A stretch of 11,913 nt of DNA from an uncultured Lachnospiraceae bacterium (GTDB taxonomy: Bacteria > Bacillota > Clostridia > Lachnospirales > Lachnospiraceae): assembly GCA_947177105.1 (NCBI GenBank), contig CAMWTF010000040.1:1-11913 (forward strand), read 5' to 3'. The translations under genes and the position numbers were made by a program. Shown in pieces: positions 1 through 5,903 of this stretch (position 1 is the stretch's first letter; the number at the start of each line of letters is the position of its first letter). The notes below the pieces were generated by a model. It saw nothing but the letters and a program-made list of their open reading frames with translations, was not told where the DNA came from and made no database searches.

Positions 1-441
1 TTCATAGGATGGATCATCGTATGTATAAGCAATCCTTAATTCATAGGCGCTTCTGTCAACAATATATGAATTATTTATATCATAAATAATGAGGACATCC
101 TCATTTAGACAGTCGGAAGCCAAATCACAAAACGCCTGTGTCATTTGAATTAGTCCATTATCTTTCTTAAGCATCATAAAAAGTATCTCGTCATCAGAAA
201 AAACCGGGTAAAATACAAAATCTGTCTCCCGTAAGGTCCCTGTGCTTAAATATTCATAGGCGTATATAGGAAGTCCTACACTTAGTGAATCAAAATCCCC
301 ATTCTTGTAGCCCAAATTTTCCGCGTCAGATGCTATCGCAGAAATGAAAGGCAACAATTCCACTATGTCCGCGTCCATATTTCGTCCTTGATTTGAAAAA
401 GCACCATTGGAAACAGCCAACACATTAAAGTTTTTTTCCGT
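1..441 (-). pseudogene. Hypothetical protein, N-terminally broken and cut by the left window edge
   Basis: A minus-strand frame is open from 441 to the window edge and reads as an ordinary protein rich in acidic and aromatic residues (for example VGLPIYAYEYLSTG, VFYPVFSDDEILF and LIIYDINNSYIVDR). An in-frame TAA at 442-444 lies directly before it. The first in-frame ATG is at 376-378, well inside the readable protein, and has no clear ribosome binding site; GTG and TTG codons at 421-423 and 418-420 are also unsupported. In a second frame an ATG at 456-458 opens a basic then hydrophobic stretch (MIPTIKRKKTLMCWLFPMVL) that looks like a signal peptide start, and that frame closes at 360. I infer a secreted protein whose signal region was broken by a small indel, perhaps in the run of seven T at 431-437. 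I do not recognise the family. The C-terminus lies outside the window. Confidence 0.5.
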
Positions 442-499
442 TTAATGGTTGGTATCATTTACATCTATTTTTATAATCCGCAATAGTCCGCTATACTTT

Positions 500-513
500 A
501 GCCAAGATTGGCT
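500..513. repeat. Short perfect palindrome (AGCCAA-GA-TTGGCT)
   Basis: This is a six-base inverted repeat with a two-base centre, in the AT-rich gap between the broken left-edge gene and the small membrane protein. It could be a protein-binding site upstream of the left-edge gene, but no convincing promoter hexamers are placed around it. A site this short can arise by chance. The rest of 445-549 shows nothing else, apart from a run of seven A at 543-549 just after the stop of the next gene. That run has no GC-rich stem and so is not a clear terminator. Confidence 0.25.
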
Positions 514-549
514 CAAGAAGATAATTTGTCAACCCCCGAATTAAAAAAA

Positions 550-831
550 TTAGATTAGACCATTTAGCAGAGTCTTCAAAAAAACTATACTTAACAAGGA
601 TAGAATTAAGCAAATAAATGAAATAATATTTCCGGCAATAGCGAAGCCATGTGCTTTATCTTCCTCCAGACATCCTATGATGCATAATATAAGCGAGATT
701 ATCCATAAAATAAAACCTCTTATCCCCCATAACACCACACCTAAAACTGACAATATAAACCCTACTATTCCAAAAATACTTTGTTCTTTCTTCCACTTTC
801 CTTTTTTTCCATATTTAGGATAATCTATCAT
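550..831 (-). CDS. Small DUF4190-like integral membrane protein
   Basis: The 93-residue protein has a short basic, hydrophilic N-terminus (residues 1-18, many K and Y) and then almost only membrane-type sequence. Hydrophobic segments lie at about 20-36, 39-54 and 62-89, the last possibly as two helices. A polar stretch with EEDKAHG separates the second and third. The segment pattern and the short loop before a 'G-x-A-I-A-G' helix resemble DUF4190-type small membrane proteins, whose function is unknown. An AGGAG ribosome binding site lies about 11 bases before the ATG (near 843-847 on the plus strand), supporting this start. It lies 60 bp downstream of the chemotaxis pseudogene on the same strand, so it may once have been cotranscribed with it. 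No terminator stem follows its stop. Confidence 0.7.
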   Translation of the reverse strand: MIDYPKYGKKGKWKKEQSIFGIVGFILSVLGVVLWGIRGFILWIISLILCIIGCLEEDKAHGFAIAGNIISFICLILSLLSIVFLKTLLNGLI

Positions 832-891
832 CGCTATAATATCTCCTATCTCTTCCTCTTACCGCAAACTATGCGACGCCGTTATAAATAT

Positions 892-2221
892 TTACTGCGC
901 CTTCAAGTCCTTGGCGAGTTCATAGATTGACTCGAATATTCCCTTACACTCCTGTACCTTCCGGACTGTGGCATTGAAAATTTCCAGACCTCCTGCGATA
1001 CATGGCTAAACTTATCTTTTATCTCGCTGATGAGTTCATTCTGCCTTGTCACGGAATTGACCGCGTTTTCTATGCTTCATTTGCGCGCTTGGTATCCGTG
1101 TCAAGTTCCCGGATAATACTGGTAATATTGTTCGACGCCTCCTTGGTGTCCTCCGAGAGAGGCCAGATTTCCTCCGCCACTACTGCGAAACCCTTTCCGA
1201 CTTCACTGGCCCTGGCCGCTTCAATGGAAGCGTTGAGCGCAAGGAGGTTGGTCTGGCTTGATATACTGATAATCGTATCGACAAAACCGCCCACCTTCTG
1301 CACCTTTGAGGTAAGTTCCGTGATAACTTCCTCAACAACCTTACTGCTGCCGCTGACATTGTCTGCCTGTTTTCCCAACTCCTGCACGGAAAGAGCGCCG
1401 CTTTACACAATATCATTTACACGTCCCGAAGCCAGCACCATTGACTCGGTAACCTCACTTGCCTAGTCGGCCTGCGCAAGAATCGCGCCGCAGATAGTCG
1501 CTTCATCCTGCACGGCTTCCGCGGTGCTTACTGTGCTGTCCGCAATATTTTTCATCGATGTATGATTTTTGTTCAAATTCTCGCTTAGCGAATTGAAAAG
1601 CTCCATGGCCTCGCCAAAATGCTTGATAATAATGTCGGCTACCGTGACCATGACCATATTGCTGGCCTCCTGCTTCTTGGCCGCTTTCATGATTACCGCC
1701 GTGTTTTCCTCGTTAAATTTCACCAGGATCTGCGTTATTCTTATAGATGTGCATGCCACAAGAAAAGAGACCAGCCGGTTGAGGATCTTCGCTTCCCCGT
1801 CCGAACCGTTCAGACTGTTGATATGCATCAGCACCCTGATTATGTTTACGGCAACAATGGTGCTGTTTCCCCAGATCTCCAGCCATATATTGAGATACAC
1901 CATACTCGCTATCAACACTGGATACGCGTAGATGCTTGTCCCCTCCGAAGTGCCGACGATCCGAAACACAACATAGACAAAAGCGCCTGCCGCCATCATA
2001 CAGATTCCGCATAGCTTCGTATCTTTCTTGGTGATAAAAACAGCCACCACAATGATCAACCCAATCAGGGAAGCCGCGATCTCAACATAGGTATACCAGC
2101 CTGTCGAAGCCGGCTGTGCTAAAATCAGCACCCCCATCGCAAACAACAAATACCCCAGGATCAGTACCATTATGGAAAATACCACCTTATTCGCACACCT
2201 GTATTGTTATTTTGACATCAT
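892..2221 (-). pseudogene. Methyl-accepting chemotaxis protein, decayed by stops and frameshifts
   Basis: The intact ancestor would have been about 440 residues. The N-terminal part (to 1463) has about six hydrophobic helices, so the sensor was probably membrane-embedded, followed by a helical linker. The signalling hairpin is unmistakable: SSQTNLLALNASIEAARA then GKGFAVVAEEI, encoded around 1140-1300. The real start is ATG at 2219-2221, two bases after a GAGGAGGGG ribosome binding site. In-frame stops follow at 2207-2209 (TAA, codon 5), 1463-1465 (TAG) and 1403-1405 (TAA). A frameshift near 1072 moves the reading to another frame (IENAVNSVTRQNELISEIKD). A second near 984-990 restores a sensible end (NATVRKVQECKGIFESIYEL) and a stop at 892-894. 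The hairpin also carries WP where RK is usual in AEE(I/V)RKL. Five independent lesions make sequencing error an unlikely explanation. Confidence 0.9.
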
Positions 2222-2271
2222 AACCCCTCCTCTGTATGTGTTCTGCCGATGCTTTCACCATGTTCTCTCAC

Positions 2272-2300
2272 ATTATATTCCTTCCGAAATAATATGAAAA
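2272..2300 (-). promoter_or_regulatory. Putative promoter of the chemotaxis pseudogene
   Basis: On the minus strand, TTTTCA (2295-2300) is followed after 17 bases by a perfect TATAAT (2272-2277), about 50 bases before the original ATG at 2221. The -35 matches TTGACA at four of six positions. It is divergent from the glnA promoter, with about 70 bp between the two -35 elements. Its survival suggests the pseudogene may still be transcribed. Confidence 0.5.
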
Positions 2301-2368
2301 GACTGAATCCGCAAAAAACTGAAAAATTGTAACGACATTTTCCTTCTGTTCACAACCGCACATTTTGC

Positions 2369-2397
2369 TTGACAGGAGGGAAAATAGGGTGTAGAGT
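2369..2397 (+). promoter_or_regulatory. Promoter of the glnA operon
   Basis: A perfect TTGACA (2369-2374) is followed by a 17-base spacer and TAGAGT (2392-2397), which matches TATAAT at four of six positions. Transcription would begin near 2404. That is exactly where the paired bases of the leader hairpins begin, leaving a leader of about 110 nt before the glnA ATG. Confidence 0.65.
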
Positions 2398-2403
2398 ACT
2401 AAT

Positions 2404-2474
2404 AAATGAGCAAGGGCGTTCATTTTAGCGCAAAATCGGGGTTTGTTTTTTGTGCTGAAATGAGCGCCTTATCA
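2404..2474 (+). promoter_or_regulatory. Structured glnA leader RNA: ANTAR-type hexaloop hairpin competing with a 24-pair hairpin
   Basis: Two mutually exclusive folds are visible. Fold A: AAATGAGC (2404-2411) pairs with GTTCATTT (2418-2425), eight pairs including one G-U, around a six-base loop AAGGGC. A at loop position 1 and G at position 4 are the bases known to be conserved in ANTAR-protein target hairpins. A weaker second hairpin, CAAA (2431-2434) with TTTG (2442-2445), presents ATCGGGG, also with A1 and G4 but with seven bases. Fold B: 2412-2435 pairs with 2448-2470 through 24 pairs, with one bulged G (2416) and three G-U pairs, and with a 12-base loop. All non-Watson-Crick pairs are G-U in the plus-strand transcript, which favours an RNA structure in this direction. 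No U-run follows fold B, so it is not an intrinsic terminator. A third hairpin, 2452-2456 with 2463-2467, has loop GAAATG, which lacks A1/G4. Function is inferred. Confidence 0.6.
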
Positions 2475-2514
2475 ATAAAAATAAATGGGATATTATAGAA
2501 AGCGGGGCAGCATT

Positions 2515-3762
2515 ATGAAATATTCGGCGCAGGAGGTTATACAGTATGTTCAGGAGGAGGATGTAAAATTCATCCGCCTTGCCTTTTGTGATGTGTTTGG
2601 AAGACAGAAAAATATTTCCATTATGCCCCAGGAGCTTGATCGGGCCTTTGCATACGGAATCGCCTTTGACGCCTCCTCCGTGGCCGGATTCGGGGACGAG
2701 GCCCACTCGGACCTGCTGCTCCACCCGGAGCCGGAGACATTGATGCTGCTGCCCTGGAGGCCAGAGCACGGCAAGGTGGTGCGTATGTTCAGCAGTATCT
2801 CCTACCCCGACGGCAGACCTTTTGAGTGCGATACCAGGAGCCTGTTAAAGAAAGCCGTGGAGAAGGCCAAGAAAGCCGGACTTTGTTTTGACTTCGGAGC
2901 GGAGCAGGAATTTTATCTTTTCAATATGGATGAGAACGGAAAAGCCACTAAAATCCCCTATGACGAGGCGGGCTATATGGACATTGCCCCGGACGACAGG
3001 GGGGAGAATATCCGGCGGGAGATCTGCCTCACTCTGGAGCAGATGGGAATACAGCCGGAGAGTTCCCACCATGAAGAAGGGCCCGGCCAGAACGAGATTG
3101 ACTTCCGTTACTCGGATGCCCTGACCGCCGCCGACAATGCCATGACCTTCCAGAATGTGACCCGGATCGTGGCCCACCGGAACGGACTTATAGCGGATTT
3201 CAGCGCAAAGCCCCTGCCCCGCAGGCCGGGAAACGGATTTCATATCAATATATCCGTGAATACGGGGGATGCATCCGCCCCCCTGGATCAAGTGATTGCG
3301 GGAGTTTTGGAAAAAATACGGGACATAACGGTGTTCCTCAATCCTACGGAGAACTCCTATGAGCGTTTCGGCAGCAATAAAGCTCCCAAATATATCTCCT
3401 GGTCCGCCGAAAACCGCTCCCAGCTGATACGGGTTCCCGCTCAGGTAGGAGGGACCCGCCGTGCGGAGCTCCGCTCCCCCGACCCCGCCGCCAACCCCTA
3501 TCTGGCCTTTGCCCTGATTATCTATGCGGGACTTGAGGGGATACGGGATAAAAGGGAACTGCCCGAGGCGGTGGATTACAACTTATATAAGGCTGACCCG
3601 TCCATTCTGGCGCGGTTGGGACGGCTGCCCGATGATTTGGAGAGCGCCTGTCAAGCCGCCTGGGCCAGTTCCTTTGTCAAGGAACATGTGCCGACTGCCA
3701 TACTGGATATTTATTGCGGAAAACATACCTTTTATACTGCAGACCGCCGGAATTTACAGTAG
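2515..3762 (+). CDS. glnA: Glutamine synthetase, type I, short clostridial form
   Basis: It is predicted to condense glutamate and ammonium to glutamine using ATP in the cytosol, the main route of ammonium assimilation. The 415-residue protein has the small beta-grasp N-domain (about 1-100, with FDASSVAGF at 51-59). The catalytic domain shows the metal and glutamate ligands GAEQEFYLF (128-136) and HHEEGPGQNEIDF (185-197), the ATP/glutamate loop PGNGFHINIS (238-247), NRSQLIRVP (300-308) and RAELRSPDPAANPYLAFA (316-333). It is shorter than the usual 440 or so. One oddity is the glutamate-flap position: where classical type I enzymes have a catalytic Glu before AP (GYEAP), this protein reads SNKAP with Lys289. 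I chose ATG 2515 because a GCGGGG site lies seven bases before it; an upstream in-frame ATG at 2485 has no ribosome binding site. An ANTAR regulator gene follows 201 bp downstream. Enzyme family is certain; exact substrate is less so. Confidence 0.9.
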   Translation: MKYSAQEVIQYVQEEDVKFIRLAFCDVFGRQKNISIMPQELDRAFAYGIAFDASSVAGFGDEAHSDLLLHPEPETLMLLPWRPEHGKVVRMFSSISYPDGRPFECDTRSLLKKAVEKAKKAGLCFDFGAEQEFYLFNMDENGKATKIPYDEAGYMDIAPDDRGENIRREICLTLEQMGIQPESSHHEEGPGQNEIDFRYSDALTAADNAMTFQNVTRIVAHRNGLIADFSAKPLPRRPGNGFHINISVNTGDASAPLDQVIAGVLEKIRDITVFLNPTENSYERFGSNKAPKYISWSAENRSQLIRVPAQVGGTRRAELRSPDPAANPYLAFALIIYAGLEGIRDKRELPEAVDYNLYKADPSILARLGRLPDDLESACQAAWASSFVKEHVPTAILDIYCGKHTFYTADRRNLQ

Positions 3763-3795
3763 GAAAATGGGCAACGGTGTCTTGCCGGCGGTCTG
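3740..3795. repeat. Eleven-base perfect inverted repeat spanning the glnA stop codon
   Basis: CAGACCGCCGG (3740-3750, last codons of glnA) is the exact reverse complement of CCGGCGGTCTG (3785-3795), with 34 bases between. An inner hairpin, GGCAA (3770-3774) with TTGCC (3782-3786) around a seven-base loop, overlaps the right arm by two bases, so the two stems compete at their edge. No U-run follows, so it is not a standard intrinsic terminator. It might stabilise the glnA mRNA end or set the ratio of glnA to the downstream regulator. Confidence 0.55.
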
Positions 3796-3845
3796 AAGTG
3801 AGGATTCGCAGCAAGTTTTAATGGCGTACAGCATAAATCACGGCA

Positions 3846-3873
3846 GGTCCAACGCAGGCTATGGCGTTGTACC
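3846..3873 (+). other. Stem-loop in the glnA-ANTAR intergenic region
   Basis: GGT-C-CAACGC pairs with GCGTTG-T-ACC around an eight-base loop AGGCTATG, with nine Watson-Crick pairs interrupted by one C/T mismatch. A short TTTT follows only six bases later (3879-3882), too weak and too far for a confident terminator. The rest of 3763-3963 holds a smaller TTTCG/CGAAA hairpin (about 3893-3911) and the strong ribosome binding site of the next gene. No protein-like reading frame is visible. Confidence 0.4.
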
Positions 3874-3963
3874 GATGGTTTTACACTTGAAGTTTCGGAC
3901 TTATATCGAAAAATGAAGTAGATAGGAAAAAACAGTGAAGTACCGGGAAGGGAGGGGAGTAAG

Positions 3964-4548
3964 ATGAGTCTTGAACAGCGGGAATACAGTGTTCTTGTGG
4001 CTTCTGCCATGGACAATTTCAACTCGGCCCTGTCGCCTCTGCTCGCAGAGGCCGCCTGCTCCCCGGCGCATGTGGCCGCCAGTGTCAGCGCCGCCAAGAG
4101 GATATTGGCGGAACGGAGTTTTGACTTTGTGATTGTCAATTCCCCCCTGCCCGACGATCCCGGTGTGCGCTTTGCCATAGACGCATGCACCTCCAGGGGA
4201 ACTGTGGTGTTGCTGCTTGTAAAGTCCGAAGCCTACATCAGCGTCAATGACAAGGTAGTGGTTCACGGTGTATTCACCCTGCCGCGGCCCATATCCAGGC
4301 AGTCCCTGCAGCTGGCCTTAAGCTGGATGATCAGCGCCAGGGAAAGGCTGCGCAGGATCGAGAAGAAAACCCTGTCCATCGAGGAAAAAATGGAGGAGAT
4401 CCGGCTGGTAAACCGGGCAAAATGGCTGCTCATCAGCGAGTTGAAGATGGAAGAGCCCCAGGCCCACCGCTACATCGAAAAGCAGGCCATGGACCTGTGT
4501 GTCCCCAAACGCCAGGTAGCCGAAGATATCATCCGCACTTACTCATAG
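3964..4548 (+). CDS. ANTAR-domain RNA-binding antiterminator with pseudo-receiver
   Basis: Residues 136-194 form an ANTAR domain: a helical coiled lead (ARERLRRIEKKTLSIEEKMEE), then the signature pattern IRLVNRAKWLLISELKMEEP, AHRYIEKQAMD and QVAEDIIRTYS. ANTAR proteins bind paired hexaloop hairpins in nascent RNA and usually prevent termination. Residues 1-122 look like a response-regulator receiver fold without its phosphorylation chemistry. The expected acidic pair after the first strand is absent (VLVASAMD), the phospho-acceptor position is Asn59 in VIVNSPLP, and the usual KP is RP (about 107-108). It is therefore unlikely to be switched by a histidine kinase. An excellent GGGAGGGGAG ribosome binding site precedes the ATG by five bases. 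The gene follows glnA on the same strand, as in clostridial glnA-nitR loci that I recall. The hexaloop hairpin in the glnA leader is a natural candidate target. The 3' end overlaps the convergent lipoprotein gene. Confidence 0.88.
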   Translation: MSLEQREYSVLVASAMDNFNSALSPLLAEAACSPAHVAASVSAAKRILAERSFDFVIVNSPLPDDPGVRFAIDACTSRGTVVLLLVKSEAYISVNDKVVVHGVFTLPRPISRQSLQLALSWMISARERLRRIEKKTLSIEEKMEEIRLVNRAKWLLISELKMEEPQAHRYIEKQAMDLCVPKRQVAEDIIRTYS

Positions 4549-5585
4549 TCGGATGCTTTTTCCTCTGCCCCCTGATATATATATTCAATATAACCCTCTA
4601 TTTCTCCATCGCTTCTGTATATCCTCTTTTCCAACACGTTTCCCTGTTCGTCATAATCATACTCATAACGCCAGATCAGAATCCCGTTGCTGTCAGTCTT
4701 CACATCTGTCACTACAAGTCCCATATCCGTGCAGACAATTGCCTCTTCCTCAAGAGAATACTCCCACTCCTCCGATATCCTCCCATCGCTGTCATAATCG
4801 TATATGTACAAACGATCAAGCAATGATGACCACTGAATACGTTGCATATGTATTGTAAGTATGTTCCCCTGCCCGTCATAGGTATATTCAAACTTTTCCC
4901 GGCACAGCAGGATTTCATCATAGTTAATGCTCTTGGCCAACGTCTTATTGCCGAAATCGTCATATGTATATTCCACCCTGGACGTGTACTCTGTACTCCC
5001 ATCATAACTCCGGCTCTCCGTTACCAGCCCTTGTTCATTATATGCATATTCATCCCGAGACATCAAAATTCCTTCGTCACGGTAATTCAGTGCAGAAAAA
5101 AGCCTGCCTTGCTGGTCATAGGTGTACTCACTCCATCTCATAGGATTTTCATCATCCATGTTAAACTTCTCTTCTACTGCCACATGTCCCTGTTCATCAT
5201 AGGTATACAATGTTCTTCCCAGCACTCTCCGGGACCTGTCGCATCTCCTGACCTCCATCAAGAGCTTCTGCTCTTCCTCCATATCATTGTCCACGGTGCC
5301 AATGTTTCTTTCGTGCTCCTCCTCTTTTGATACAATTTCGGGTTCCCCTGACTCATCCTCTCCCTGGACGGTTTGGGATGCCTTCGATTCCCCCGTATCC
5401 GGCACAGTCTCTGACATATCCTCCGCCTCTTGCGACACGGTTGCGGGCACTTCCGATACGTCCCCCTTGGGCTCCATGGGTTCAACGCCGCTGCCGCAAG
5501 CTGTCAGCATCCCCATAAGCGCCACAGCAGCTATGGTCAAATTCGCTATGCCCTGCCTTCTTTTCGTTATCCTCAAAATACCCAT
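4539..5585 (-). CDS. Lipoprotein with YD/RHS-like repeats
   Basis: The 348-residue protein begins with a lipoprotein signal: basic RITKRRQ, a hydrophobic core and the lipobox LTAC with Cys30. A linker of about 80 residues rich in E, S, T, D and P follows, typical of a surface spacer. From about residue 125 to the end come about seven units of the pattern TYDEQGxVxxxxxY (YDEQGHV, YDQQGRL, YNEQGLV, YDDFGNK, YDGQGNI, YDSDGRI, YDEQGNV), a YD/RHS-type beta-repeat. It is expected on the outer face of the membrane. No toxin domain follows the repeats, unlike full RHS proteins. I chose ATG 5583-5585 because GGAGGGTG lies just before it and the signal peptide then has a normal length; upstream in-frame ATGs at 5606 and 5618 would add 7 or 11 residues. 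It converges on the ANTAR gene with a 10 bp overlap. Ligand and role are unknown. Confidence 0.8.
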   Translation of the reverse strand: MGILRITKRRQGIANLTIAAVALMGMLTACGSGVEPMEPKGDVSEVPATVSQEAEDMSETVPDTGESKASQTVQGEDESGEPEIVSKEEEHERNIGTVDNDMEEEQKLLMEVRRCDRSRRVLGRTLYTYDEQGHVAVEEKFNMDDENPMRWSEYTYDQQGRLFSALNYRDEGILMSRDEYAYNEQGLVTESRSYDGSTEYTSRVEYTYDDFGNKTLAKSINYDEILLCREKFEYTYDGQGNILTIHMQRIQWSSLLDRLYIYDYDSDGRISEEWEYSLEEEAIVCTDMGLVVTDVKTDSNGILIWRYEYDYDEQGNVLEKRIYRSDGEIEGYIEYIYQGAEEKASDYE

Positions 5586-5693
5586 AATCACCCTCCATTT
5601 CCCCATCACAAATCTCATACCGCCGCCTCAATCAATATCTTGTCGCCCAACGCAAGCTGTTCTTCCCCGCGTTCATTGCAGGCATTTCCGTGT

Positions 5694-5791
5694 CCTGCCG
5701 TCACACCCCTTTCCGGCGCCCTAAACAAACGGCAGGTGACTGCGAAACTCCCGCTCTGTCAAACAACTCCCTTGCTTCAAGGAGTTTCGCA
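5694..5791 (-). promoter_or_regulatory. Leader of the lipoprotein gene with competing inverted repeats
   Basis: The 318 bp between the ABC exporter operon and the lipoprotein start carries no credible gene on either strand, but it has three stems. TGCGAAACTCC (5741-5751) is a perfect 11-base complement to 5781-5791. AACTCC (5765-5770) plus TTG pairs instead with CAA plus GGAGTT (5778-5786), a nine-pair hairpin with one bulge, and it uses six of the same bases. CCTGCCGT (5694-5701) pairs with ACGGCAGG (5729-5736). On the minus-strand transcript the first segment can therefore choose between two GGGAGTT copies 22 bases apart, which is the logic of an RNA switch or a nested repeat. No U-run follows any of the stems, so a terminator for the upstream ABC genes is not obvious here. 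Confidence 0.45.
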
Positions 5792-5826
5792 ATTTCCTAA
5801 CCTTACACAGCTATCTCTGTAAAAAT

Positions 5827-5855
5827 ATAGTAACATACACATCTTACGTTTACAA
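5827..5855 (-). promoter_or_regulatory. Possible promoter of the lipoprotein gene
   Basis: TTGTAA (5850-5855) is followed, minus strand, by a 17-base spacer and TACTAT (5827-5832). Each hexamer matches the vegetative consensus at four of six positions. It would give a leader of about 235 nt containing all the stems described for this gap. The local sequence is AT-rich, so a chance match is possible. Confidence 0.35.
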
Positions 5856-5903
5856 GGGATCGGCCTTCATTCTTTTCTGCTCCAAACCGGTACCCCCAGC
5901 ACA

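Noticed and set aside
1002..1466. 154-residue plus-strand ORF over the chemotaxis pseudogene
   Set aside because: It is antisense to the clear signalling domain and has no family features.
2412..2470. Long glnA leader hairpin as an intrinsic terminator
   Set aside because: No U-run follows the stem; the sequence after it is A-rich, so classical termination is not expected.
5287..5724. Plus-strand ORFs over the lipoprotein N-terminus and leader
   Set aside because: They read as low-complexity S/P/T-rich sequence produced by the acidic linker on the opposite strand; no start signal.
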